A stretch of DNA of 64,000 bases. Origin: Pseudofrankia coriaricola (lineage in GTDB: Bacteria > Actinomycetota > Actinomycetes > Frankiales > Frankiaceae). The number at the start of each line of letters is the position of its first letter. Positions within the stretch are counted from its first letter, which is position 1. Shown here in pieces: positions 8,677 to 16,968 of this stretch. A program made the translations under genes and the position numbers. The stretch spans positions 108,231 through 172,230 of the forward strand of contig NZ_MBLO01000234.1 of the NCBI RefSeq assembly GCF_001854805.1, given 5' to 3'. Under the pieces are notes generated by a model, which was not told the origin of the DNA, did no database searches, and worked only from the letters and a program-made list of their open reading frames with translations.

Positions 8677-8862
8677 TCCCGTAGGGCTCGTGACCTGACG
8701 GGTGCTCAGGTCGGGCCGCGAGAACCTGCTCCGGCGATGGCCACGCCGACGGCGCGACCGTCGGCCGGCCGCCGCGGGCGCGGGCCCCAGCGGGGGCCGC
8801 CCCAGTACCCGCCCGCCTCGCCCGCCCTCGTCAGGCCGGTTGTGCCGCACCCGGAGGTCCCC

Positions 8863-10098
8863 ATGGCATCGCAGATCAGCCTCGACACCATCGACGTCTA
8901 CGACCCCGATCTGTACGTCACCGGTGTCCCGCACGACCAGTTCGCCGTGCTGCGGGCCGAGGCCCCGGTCTTCCGGCACGCCGACCACGAGCTGCCGGAC
9001 GGGTTCTGGGCGGTGACCAGGCACGCCGACGTCACGTACGTCTCCCGCAATCCGGAGATCTTCTCGTCGCACAGGCAGACCTGCTTTCTCAACGAGCAGG
9101 ACCCCGAGCGGCTGGCCGAGCAGCAGATGATGATGGTCAACCAGGACCCGCCGGACCACACCCGGCTGCGTAGCCTGCTCAACCGCGGCTTCACGCCGCG
9201 CACGGTCGGCCGGCTCGCCGGCAAGATCCAGAGTGCCTGCGACACGATCGTGGACAAGGCGCTGGCCGCCGGCTCCGGCGACTTCGTGGCGCTGTGCGCG
9301 GCTGAGCTGCCCCTCGTGGTAATCGCGGAGCTGATGGGCGTCCCGAACGCCGACCGCTACAAGATCTTCGAATGGTCGAACCGGATGCTGGCGGCCGACG
9401 ATCCCGAGCTCAGTCCGGCCCCCGACGAGGGCGTGGTAGCCGCGGCGGAGGCCTACGCCTACGCCAACGAGCTGGGCAAGGCGAAGCGAGGGTGCCCGGT
9501 CGACGACATCGTCAGCAAGCTGGTCGTCCCGGACGAGAACGGCCACGAACTGTCGGAGCTCGAGTTCGACCTGTTCTTCATTCTGTTGATGGTCGCCGGT
9601 AACGAGACCACCCGGAACGCGATCTCCGGTGGCATGCAGGCTCTGATCGACTACCCGGAACAGTGGGAGCGGCTGCGCGCCGACCCAGACCGGATGGCGC
9701 GTCTCGCCGCTGACGAGATGGTCCGCTGGGCGAGCCCGGTGATGGGCTTCCGGCGTACCGCCACCCGCGACGTCGAGCTCTCCGGCCAGCTCATCAGGGA
9801 GAACGACAAGGTCATCATGTACTACACGGCGGCCAACTTCGACGAGGCGGTGTTCGAGAACCCGCACGCGTTCGACATCGGCCGCGACCCGAACCCGCAT
9901 GTCGGCTTCGGCGGCGGCGGCCCGCACTTCTGCCTGGGCCGCTGCGTAGCCTGCTCAACCGCGGCTTCACGCCGCGCACGGTCGGCCGGCTCGCCGGCAA
10001 GATCCAGAGTGCCTGCGACACGATCGTGGACAAGGCGCTGGCCGCCGGCTCCGGCGACTTCGTGGCGCTGTGCGCGGCTGAGCTGCCCCTCGTGGTAA
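8863..10098 (+). pseudogene. Cytochrome P450, 5' copy, frameshifted by tandem duplication
   Basis: A bacterial class I-type P450 monooxygenase. The I-helix AGNETTRN, the ExxR motif in EMVRW and the heme loop FGGGGPHFCLGR with its cysteine ligand are all present. Right after the heme loop the sequence jumps back into a second exact copy of bases 9166-9941 in another frame (776 is not a multiple of three). The protein therefore ends in about 50 unrelated residues and loses its C-terminal L-helix. Removing one copy restores a normal 409-aa P450 ending VRLIPAD. GGAGG lies 6 nt before the ATG. The subfamily (CYP124/125-like) is only an impression. Confidence 0.8.
9166..9941 (+). repeat. 776-bp direct tandem repeat, unit 1
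   Basis: This unit is followed immediately by an apparently identical unit at 9942-10717. The ends share only a GC dinucleotide (GGCTGCG at the left end, GGCCGCCA at the right), so the junction looks like microhomology-mediated duplication. Both units lie inside one P450 gene. An assembly artefact cannot be excluded. Confidence 0.9.
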
Positions 10099-10717
10099 TC
10101 GCGGAGCTGATGGGCGTCCCGAACGCCGACCGCTACAAGATCTTCGAATGGTCGAACCGGATGCTGGCGGCCGACGATCCCGAGCTCAGTCCGGCCCCCG
10201 ACGAGGGCGTGGTAGCCGCGGCGGAGGCCTACGCCTACGCCAACGAGCTGGGCAAGGCGAAGCGAGGGTGCCCGGTCGACGACATCGTCAGCAAGCTGGT
10301 CGTCCCGGACGAGAACGGCCACGAACTGTCGGAGCTCGAGTTCGACCTGTTCTTCATTCTGTTGATGGTCGCCGGTAACGAGACCACCCGGAACGCGATC
10401 TCCGGTGGCATGCAGGCTCTGATCGACTACCCGGAACAGTGGGAGCGGCTGCGCGCCGACCCAGACCGGATGGCGCGTCTCGCCGCTGACGAGATGGTCC
10501 GCTGGGCGAGCCCGGTGATGGGCTTCCGGCGTACCGCCACCCGCGACGTCGAGCTCTCCGGCCAGCTCATCAGGGAGAACGACAAGGTCATCATGTACTA
10601 CACGGCGGCCAACTTCGACGAGGCGGTGTTCGAGAACCCGCACGCGTTCGACATCGGCCGCGACCCGAACCCGCATGTCGGCTTCGGCGGCGGCGGCCCG
10701 CACTTCTGCCTGGGCCG
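9942..10717 (+). repeat. 776-bp direct tandem repeat, unit 2
   Basis: The second copy of the P450 segment. It includes all bases from the region coding TRLRSLLNRGF through the heme loop, after which the sequence continues into the native C-terminus. Confidence 0.9.
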
Positions 10718-10868
10718 CCACCTCGCGCAGCTGGAGATCGAGATCATGTACCGGACGCTGGCCCGCCGCGTCGCCCAGGTCGTGCCGACCGCCGCGCCGC
10801 GCCGCCTGCGCTCGAACTTCATCAACGGCGTCAAGGAGATGCAGGTCCGCCTCATCCCCGCCGACTGA
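10026..10868 (+). pseudogene. Cytochrome P450, 3' fragment after duplication
   Basis: The 280-aa reading frame opens at an internal GTG inside the second duplicated unit. It carries the I-helix, ExxR, heme loop and true C-terminus (LAQLEIEIMYRTLARRV to VRLIPAD) but lacks about 130 N-terminal residues with the F-G region and B-C loop. No ribosome site precedes it. It is best read as the other half of the broken P450, not as a separate gene. Recombination between the two units would restore the full gene. Confidence 0.75.
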
Positions 10869-11013
10869 GCCGCCGACTGATGCGGGCCCCGGGCCTGGTG
10901 GGGCGTACCGCGCCGCGGGCGACCTGGCTCGGGCGGGCCAGCCAGCCGGGGCACGGAGACCTACCGTGAACAAACGACCAACAGTTCGTGGCGAGCTGTG
11001 TCAACATCACGAC

Positions 11014-11934
11014 ATGAGGTCGCTGGGTGACGCGCTGGCTGTGATGGTCGCGTGCGGCGAGGGATGGCCGTCCATCCATGCCGAGCTGGTGCACCGCTAT
11101 GACCCGGGCACTCTCGCGGACGCGCGCCGCGCGGCGCTCGCGCGCGACCTCGAGGCCAGGACCCGCGACGAACCAGCCACGGGCGGCGGGCGGGGCGCCG
11201 CGGCAGGCGGCGGCCCCGGCGGCTGGGGCAGGCCTGGCTCCGACTGGGAGTCGATCCTCGACGCCTGGGCCGCGGACCTCGACGACGAGGGAACGCCCGG
11301 CCTCGGCGGCGGGGGAGCGGCCTCGCGGGTCCCGGCCGGGACCGTGCCGGCGGCGTTTCTGCCGGCGCCCGCCCCGCCCGCCCGCGGCGAGGACGCCACC
11401 GACCCGGTGGTCCGCCGCGGCCGGCTGCTCGCCGCCGACGGCAGGCTGCGGGTCGAGTGGCCCGACGAGGACGAGGTGACGGTCGTCGTCGGTGAGCACT
11501 GGCGCCGCCGCCGCGGCGAAGCCGTCAGCGGCACCGGGACCATCAGCGGCACCGGGACCATCAGCGGCACCGGGACCATCAGCGCCCCGGACCCGCCTCG
11601 CCGGCCCGGCCTCGTCGTGCGGGAGCAGCTGCTCGTCCGCCCCTGGCTACTGCTGTCCTGGCTGCGGCCGAGGCTGGTCGCGCCGGTCCAGGCCGGTGGC
11701 CGGCCCTCGACCCGCCTGACCATGGCGCCCCGCCCCGGCCCGCGCCCGCCGGCACTTGAAGGGCTCGCCGACGGCGCACAGCGCTTCGACCTCGTCCTGG
11801 ACGACGAGACCGGCGTCATCGTCGAGCTCGCCGCCTACTACCTCGGCCGGCTCGTGGAGCGCCGCGCGCTACGCCACCTGACCGTGGGCGATACCCCGGA
11901 CCCCCGTCTGTTCGACCTGACGGCTCTCGGCTGA
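11014..11934 (+). CDS. Hypothetical protein with SGTGTI repeats
   Basis: A 306-aa protein that I do not recognise. An N-terminal block (about 1-45, DALAVMVACGEGWPSIHAEL) is followed by a Gly/Ala/Pro-rich linker. A central part (VVRRGRLLAADGRLRVEWPD) leads into three perfect 18-bp repeats coding SGTGTI (11524-11580). The C-terminal domain has FDLVLDDETGVIVEL and ends DPRLFDLTALG. No signal peptide or membrane segment is seen. The ATG at 11014 is chosen because it begins the conserved-looking helix; a GTG 48 bp upstream is possible. Confidence 0.6.
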   Translation: MRSLGDALAVMVACGEGWPSIHAELVHRYDPGTLADARRAALARDLEARTRDEPATGGGRGAAAGGGPGGWGRPGSDWESILDAWAADLDDEGTPGLGGGGAASRVPAGTVPAAFLPAPAPPARGEDATDPVVRRGRLLAADGRLRVEWPDEDEVTVVVGEHWRRRRGEAVSGTGTISGTGTISGTGTISAPDPPRRPGLVVREQLLVRPWLLLSWLRPRLVAPVQAGGRPSTRLTMAPRPGPRPPALEGLADGAQRFDLVLDDETGVIVELAAYYLGRLVERRALRHLTVGDTPDPRLFDLTALG

Positions 11935-11946
11935 CGGCCTCCGCCC

Positions 11947-12702
11947 TCAACCGGCGGCGTAGGCATTGACGCCGAGGCTGACGGCGAGGCATAAGGCGGC
12001 GGCGGACACGGCGAGCCGGACGGCCGTCGCCGGCAGGACCCGGACGATCGCCGGTCCGACGGCGCCGCCCACGAGCAGCCCGGCCGCGAGTGCCCCGACC
12101 GCCGCCCAGTGCACCGGGGCGACGAGCGCGAACGCGAAGGCCGCCAGCAGGTTCGCGAACCCGCCGGACACGGTCTTGACGGCGTTCACCCGCGCCAGCG
12201 GCTCCGGCAGCGCCAGCGCGAGCACGGCCAGCAGCGCCACCCCACCGCCGGCGCCGAAGTAGCCGAGATAGACACCCACGCCGAGCACCGCGGCGCTCAC
12301 CGGGAGCCCCCGTTCGTCGATCACGCCCGCCGGCCTTCGCACCAGCCGCGGCTGCAGCGCGAGCAGCACCGCGGCCCCCGCGATCAGCCACGGCACGGCC
12401 AGCGTGAACGCCCCCGGCGGCGTCGCCAGCAGCAGCACCGCGCCCGCCGAGCCGCCGAGCAGCGTCAACGCGCCGTACCGCAGCACCCGCTGCGTCTGGC
12501 CCGAGAGCTCCGGCCGGGAGCCGGCGACCGCGCCGACGGCGATGGAGACCAGCGCGACCGTGTTGGTGACGTTGGCGTCCAGGGGATGCAGCCCGACAGC
12601 GAGCAGCGCCGGGTAGGAGACCAGCGACGCGAGCCCCACCGTCCCGGTGATCCCGGCCAGCAGGCCGGCGACGACCAGCATCGCGAGGTCGGCGGCGCTC
12701 AT
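11947..12702 (-). CDS. TauE/SafE-family membrane permease
   Basis: A 251-aa integral membrane protein with about eight hydrophobic segments. It shows the two-fold repeat of the TauE/SafE (DUF81) family: an N-terminal LLAGITGTVGLASLVSYPAL and a matching VGVYLGYFGAGGGVALLAVL near residue 140. Family members are thought to export sulfite, sulfonates or other organic anions. The ATG at 12702 begins MSAADLAM just before the first helix; no clear ribosome site is seen. It faces the nitronate monooxygenase gene across a 336-bp region holding a KstR-type site. Confidence 0.8.
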   Translation of the reverse strand: MSAADLAMLVVAGLLAGITGTVGLASLVSYPALLAVGLHPLDANVTNTVALVSIAVGAVAGSRPELSGQTQRVLRYGALTLLGGSAGAVLLLATPPGAFTLAVPWLIAGAAVLLALQPRLVRRPAGVIDERGLPVSAAVLGVGVYLGYFGAGGGVALLAVLALALPEPLARVNAVKTVSGGFANLLAAFAFALVAPVHWAAVGALAAGLLVGGAVGPAIVRVLPATAVRLAVSAAALCLAVSLGVNAYAAG

Positions 12703-12939
12703 CGCGCCATCCCGGCCGAGGCGCGCCGGACGCCGGAACGGGCCAGCCGGTGAAGCGTCGAGGACAACCGGCGTGGCACGCGGCGACGCTATCCGTCCCC
12801 CGAGCATGGCCACCTGGGCCGCGGCGCGGATGTGAGCAACGGATCCGAGCCGGTCCGGGTCCGGCCCTCGGGTGCCGTCGGCGAGGGCGAGGGCGATATT
12901 CGCGGATTGGCTTGCCTCGGGCGCCCGCCACGGCAAAAC

Positions 12940-12953
12940 TAGAACTCGTTTCA
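12940..12953. promoter_or_regulatory. KstR-type operator (perfect consensus match)
   Basis: TAGAACTCGTTTCA fits TnnAACnnGTTnnA at every fixed position. It is about 86 bp before the nitronate monooxygenase start, in the 336-bp gap between that gene and the divergent permease. The rest of the gap shows nothing else I can name. Confidence 0.6.
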
Positions 12954-13038
12954 GTCTGGGCTGGATATGCCGGAAGGCTAGTCACAGTGGGACGCAAGCC
13001 GGGGACGGAAAGTAACCGTAGAAAAGACGAGAGGGGTT

Positions 13039-14157
13039 GTGGTGCGAACACCTATCTGTGACCGGCTCGGCATCGAGTTCCCGATCTTCGCGTTCTCGCA
13101 CTGCCGCGACGTCGTCGCCGCGGTGAGCCGGGCCGGCGGGTTCGGGGTGCTCGGCGCGCTGGCGTTCAACGCGGAGGAGCTCGAGGTCGAGCTTTCCTGG
13201 ATCGACGACCATGTCGATGGCAAGCCCTACGGCGTCGACATCGTCATGCCGAACGCGTACATGGGCAAGGGCGAGGGTCTCACCCGGGAGAAGATCTCCG
13301 GTCTCGTGCCGGCGGAGCACCGGGCGTTCGTCGACTCGGTGCTCGCCGAGTACGGCGTCCCGCCGCTGCCCGAGGACGCCGAGGACGGCCGCGACATCAA
13401 GGCCGCCGGCCTCGCCGTCGACCTGGAGGGCCCCGGCCAGGTCGAGGTGGCGCTCAAGCACCCGACGCGCCTGCTCGTCAACGCCCTCGGCCCGCCGCCG
13501 AAGGAGGTCGTCGACCGGGCGCACGAGCACGGCATCCTGGTCGGGGCGCTGGTCGGCAGCCCGCGGCACGCCGTCAAGCAGGTCGAGCAGGGCGTCGACA
13601 TCATCGTCGCGCAGGGCACCGAGGCCGGCGGGCACACGGGCGAGATAGGGACGATGGTGCTTGTCCCCGATGTCGTCGACGCCGTCGGGCCGGGCGTGCC
13701 GGTGCTCGCGGCCGGCGGCATCGGCTCGGGGCGGCAGGTGGCGGCGGCGCTCGCGCTCGGCGCGCAGGGCGCCTGGACCGGCTCGATCTGGCTCACGGTC
13801 GCCGAGGCGGACACCAACCTGGCCGCCGTCGACAACCTGCTGAAGGCCACCTCGCGGGACACCGTCCGGTCGCGCTCGATGACGGGCAAGCCCGCCCGCC
13901 TGCTGCGCAACGCCTGGACGGATGCGTGGGAGAGGCCGGACGCGCCGAAGACGCTGCCGATGCCGCTGCAGGGCGTCGTCTGGGCCGAGGCCGCCCGCCG
14001 GTTCACCCGGGCCGGCACGCCGGAGCTCAACGGGTTCCCGGTCGGCCAGATCGTCGGGCGGATGAACGCCCGCCGCCCCGCCGCCGAGGTCGTGCACGGC
14101 CTCGTGGAGGAATGGATCGCCACGACCCAGCGGCTGTCGGGCCTGATCGAGGAGTAG
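13039..14157 (+). CDS. Nitronate monooxygenase-family (NPD) flavoprotein
   Basis: The 372-aa FMN-dependent TIM-barrel protein belongs to the 2-nitropropane dioxygenase family. Visible are FAFSHCRDVVAAVSRAGGFGVLG near the N-terminus (split motif), GTEAGGHTG (about 197-205, phosphate/FMN loop), VPVLAAGGIGSGRQVAAAL (about 223-241) and GAQGAWTGS. In mycobacteria, relatives include the steroid HIP enzyme IpdC and Rv1533; a clearer IpdC orthologue is at 59805 in this window. Two GTG codons in a row (13039, 13042) can serve as start; GAGGGG precedes them. The perfect KstR-type operator upstream suggests steroid-responsive expression. Confidence 0.82.
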   Translation: MVRTPICDRLGIEFPIFAFSHCRDVVAAVSRAGGFGVLGALAFNAEELEVELSWIDDHVDGKPYGVDIVMPNAYMGKGEGLTREKISGLVPAEHRAFVDSVLAEYGVPPLPEDAEDGRDIKAAGLAVDLEGPGQVEVALKHPTRLLVNALGPPPKEVVDRAHEHGILVGALVGSPRHAVKQVEQGVDIIVAQGTEAGGHTGEIGTMVLVPDVVDAVGPGVPVLAAGGIGSGRQVAAALALGAQGAWTGSIWLTVAEADTNLAAVDNLLKATSRDTVRSRSMTGKPARLLRNAWTDAWERPDAPKTLPMPLQGVVWAEAARRFTRAGTPELNGFPVGQIVGRMNARRPAAEVVHGLVEEWIATTQRLSGLIEE

Positions 14158-14309
14158 GACGGCCCGGGCCCCGGCCTGGCGCGCGAGGCCAGGCCGGGAG
14201 CCGTGCCGGCCATACCGGCGTCTGGCCGGGACAACGCCGCTCGGGAAGCGGCGCCCACCGCATGGCGTCCCTTCTGAGAAACGACGAACGTCGCAGGGAG
14301 CTGAGCCTG

Positions 14310-15710
14310 ATGGCACCGCAGCCGCCGAACGCCGCGCACCCCGACGCGGCGAGCCCGACCGCGGCGAGCCCGACCGCGATGAGCGCCGGCCCCGCGGGCC
14401 CGGGCCCCGCCGGCCCGAGCCCCACGAGCCCAGGGTCCGAGGGCCAGGGCGCCGCGGGCCAGGAGGCAGCGGCTCCGGCGATCGACACCGGCTGGTTCCG
14501 GCAGGTGCTGGGGAACTTTCCCACCGGCGTGGCCGTGGTCACTGGCCTCGACAAGGGCGGCGCGCCCGTGGGGCTCGCGGTCGGCTCCTTCACGTCGGCG
14601 TCGCTCGACCCGCCGCTCGTCGCGTTCTTCCCGGACCGCCGGTCGAGCAGCTGGCCGCGGATCGCGGCCACCGGCCGGTTCTGCGTGAACATCCTCGGCT
14701 ACGACCAGGAGTCGGTCTGCCGGACGTTCGCCGTCCGCGGCGGCGACAAGTTCGCCGAGCTGCCCTGGCGGCCGGCGCCGTCAGGGGCGCCGATCCTCGA
14801 CGGTGCCGTCGCCTGGATCGACTGCGACCTCGAGGCCGTCCACCCGGCCGGCGACCATGACCTGGTGCTCGGCCTGGTGCGCGTCCTGGACGTCGGCCGC
14901 TCGGCGTTGCCGCTGGTCTTCTTCCAGGGTGGCTACGGCCGGTTCTCGCCGCTCTCGCTCGCCGCCTGGGAGGGCGACCTCGCCGTCCAGCTGCGCACCG
15001 CCGACCTCGCCCGCCCGCAGATGGAGGAGCTGGCCGCCCGGCTCGGCGCCGAGTGCGTGGCCAGCGCCGCGGTCGGTGACGAGATGGTACTGGTCGCGAA
15101 CGCGGTCTCCGGGTCGTCGCCCTCCGGTGAGCTGCCGACCCGGGTCGGGCAGCGCATCCCGTTCCTGCCGCCGCTGGGCACCGCGTTCGTCGCCTGGGCG
15201 GGCGAGCTCGCCCGGCGTGCCTGGCTGGACCGGGCGGGCAGGGACTGCCCACCCGGCACCGCCCGGGCGCTGGAGACGACCCTCGCCGAGGTCCGCGCCG
15301 CCGGCTACGCCGTCGGCCGGGGCGCCGGCTGGCACGGCGAGCTGAACACCGTGCTGGCCAAGGCCGACCCCACGGACCCCGCGGACCCCGGCCACGACGC
15401 GGTGCGCCGGCTGATCCGCGCCCTTCCGCCCGGCTACGAGTCGCCGTCGGCGGCGCCCACGCCCACGTCCGGCGACGGCCAGGCGAGCCTCGAAGAGGGG
15501 CGCGGGGCTCGCGGCGGCAGGGAGGACGAGCTGCGCACCGTGTCCGCGCCCGTCTTCGGCCGCGACGGGACGGTCGTGCTGGTCCTGACGCTCATCGGTG
15601 TCCACGGCCCGCTCGGCGCCACCGCCGCCGGCGGCGAGGACCCGGTCGCCGCCCTGCGTGCCGCCGCCGCCACCGTGACCACCGCGCTCGGCGGCCACCA
15701 CCCCGGCTGA
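14310..15710 (+). CDS. Flavin reductase-like domain fused to IclR-type effector domain
   Basis: A 466-aa protein. After about 65 Pro/Ala/Ser-rich residues comes a flavin reductase-like (split-barrel FMN) domain, about 66-225: WFRQVLGNFPTGVAVVTG, PVGLAVGSFTSASLDPPLV, FCVNILGYDQESVCRTFA, DHDLVLGLVRVLDVG. The second half (about 230-460), with LRAAGYAVGRGAGWHGELNT and VSAPVFGRDGTVVLVLTLIG, resembles the ligand-binding domain of IclR regulators, but no IclR DNA-binding domain is present. The enzyme probably supplies reduced flavin to a two-component monooxygenase, and the extra domain may sense the substrate. AGGGAG lies 9 nt before the ATG. Confidence 0.75.
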   Translation: MAPQPPNAAHPDAASPTAASPTAMSAGPAGPGPAGPSPTSPGSEGQGAAGQEAAAPAIDTGWFRQVLGNFPTGVAVVTGLDKGGAPVGLAVGSFTSASLDPPLVAFFPDRRSSSWPRIAATGRFCVNILGYDQESVCRTFAVRGGDKFAELPWRPAPSGAPILDGAVAWIDCDLEAVHPAGDHDLVLGLVRVLDVGRSALPLVFFQGGYGRFSPLSLAAWEGDLAVQLRTADLARPQMEELAARLGAECVASAAVGDEMVLVANAVSGSSPSGELPTRVGQRIPFLPPLGTAFVAWAGELARRAWLDRAGRDCPPGTARALETTLAEVRAAGYAVGRGAGWHGELNTVLAKADPTDPADPGHDAVRRLIRALPPGYESPSAAPTPTSGDGQASLEEGRGARGGREDELRTVSAPVFGRDGTVVLVLTLIGVHGPLGATAAGGEDPVAALRAAAATVTTALGGHHPG

Positions 15711-15774
15711 CCTGGCCCCGTGCGTCCTCGAGGGCGGGGCGGGGGGAGGACGCCGGGGCGCGCGCTGGAGCAGG

Positions 15775-16968
15775 ATGGCCGGCGTGGAAGAGCCGTCAGC
15801 GTCGTCATCACCGTCCGCCTCCTCATCTCCTGACCTCCCGTCCGTGGGCTCCTCGTCCGTGCGCTCGTCGCCGCGGGATGCCCCGTCGGCCCCGTCCGGC
15901 ACACAGTCGGGCGGTGGCGGCGCCTCGGCCACCGGCGGCCGGTTCCGGTGGGGTATCGCGGGTACCGGCATGATCGCCAGGGAGTTCGCCCGCGATCTCG
16001 CGCTGGTCGAGGACGCCGAGCTGGTCGCCGTCGGCTCGCGGGGCGCCGAGCGTGCCGAGGCGTTCGGCGCCGAGTTCGCGGTGCCGCGCCGCCACGGCTC
16101 CTACGAGGCGCTCGCCGCGGACCCGGAGGTCGACATCGTCTACGTCGCCTCGCCACACCCGGCCCACCTCGCGCACACGCTGCTGTTCCTCGGCGAGGGC
16201 AAGCACGTCCTGTGCGAGAAGCCACTCGCGCTGAACGCCGCGCAGGCCGGCGAGATGGCCGCCGCGGCCGCCGCCGCCGGCCGGTTCCTGATGGAGGCGG
16301 TGTGGAGCCGGTTCACCCCGGGCTACCAGGTGATGCGCGACCTGGTCGGCGGCGGCGAGATCGGTGACGTGCTGCTGGTCGAGGCCGAGTTCGGCTTCCG
16401 CGCGCCGTTCGATCCGGCCCACCGGCTGTTCGACCCGGCGCTCGGCGGCGGCAGCGTGCTGGACATCGGCATCTACCCGGTGCAGTTCGCCCACCTGCTG
16501 CTCGGCGCCCCGGACGGCGTCACCGCCGGCGGCATCATCGGCGCCACCGGGGTCGACGAGCACGTCGTCGCCGTGCTGCGCTACGACGCGGGCGCGCTCG
16601 CCGTCGCGACGTCGTCGCTGCGTGCCGACCTGCCGGGGGCGGCCCGGATCACCGGCACCCGCGGGTCGCTGGAGTTCCCCGCGTCGATGTGGGCACCGGA
16701 GGTGCTGTGGGTGCGGACGCCGGCGGCGCCTGTCCGCATCGGGGGCGCGGCGGACGGCCCGGCCCCCGAACGCCGGATCGAGACGCCGCTGACCGGGATC
16801 GGTCTGCACTACCAGGTGCGCCACGTCCATGACCGGCTGCGCGCCGGCCATCTCGACAGCGACGTGATGCCGCCGGCGGAGAGCGTCCGCGTCGCGGCCA
16901 CCCTCGACCGCGTCCGCGCCGTCCTCGGCGTTCGTTACCCGGGCGAGGCCTCGATCCCCGTGCCTTAG
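15775..16968 (+). CDS. Gfo/Idh/MocA-family oxidoreductase
   Basis: A 397-aa NAD(P)-dependent oxidoreductase. After a Ser/Pro-rich N-terminal stretch of about 55 residues come the Rossmann motif WGIAGTGMIAREFA, the cofactor-binding strand YVASPHPAH and the conserved family motif HVLCEKPLALN (catalytic lysine), then GGGSVLDIGIYPVQFAHLL. The family oxidises or reduces sugars, inositols and trans-dihydrodiols. The ATG with GGAGCAGG upstream was chosen; a GTG nine bases later is an alternative. The last 4 bp overlap the convergent MFS gene. Confidence 0.85.
   Translation: MAGVEEPSASSSPSASSSPDLPSVGSSSVRSSPRDAPSAPSGTQSGGGGASATGGRFRWGIAGTGMIAREFARDLALVEDAELVAVGSRGAERAEAFGAEFAVPRRHGSYEALAADPEVDIVYVASPHPAHLAHTLLFLGEGKHVLCEKPLALNAAQAGEMAAAAAAAGRFLMEAVWSRFTPGYQVMRDLVGGGEIGDVLLVEAEFGFRAPFDPAHRLFDPALGGGSVLDIGIYPVQFAHLLLGAPDGVTAGGIIGATGVDEHVVAVLRYDAGALAVATSSLRADLPGAARITGTRGSLEFPASMWAPEVLWVRTPAAPVRIGGAADGPAPERRIETPLTGIGLHYQVRHVHDRLRAGHLDSDVMPPAESVRVAATLDRVRAVLGVRYPGEASIPVP

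Larger units (their letters stand above)
8142..8862. other. Long P450 upstream region
   Basis: A 721-bp stretch in which I see no convincing gene. It holds a CTGATGGACCGTCAG near-palindrome at 8307-8321 and an unusually AT-rich pair of imperfect 27-nt direct repeats at 8604-8630 and 8650-8676. It is probably the control region of the P450 gene. Confidence 0.5.

Noticed and set aside
10026..10868. A second, independent P450 gene.
   Set aside because: It starts inside the duplicated unit without ribosome site or N-terminal P450 region, so it is the tail of one broken gene.
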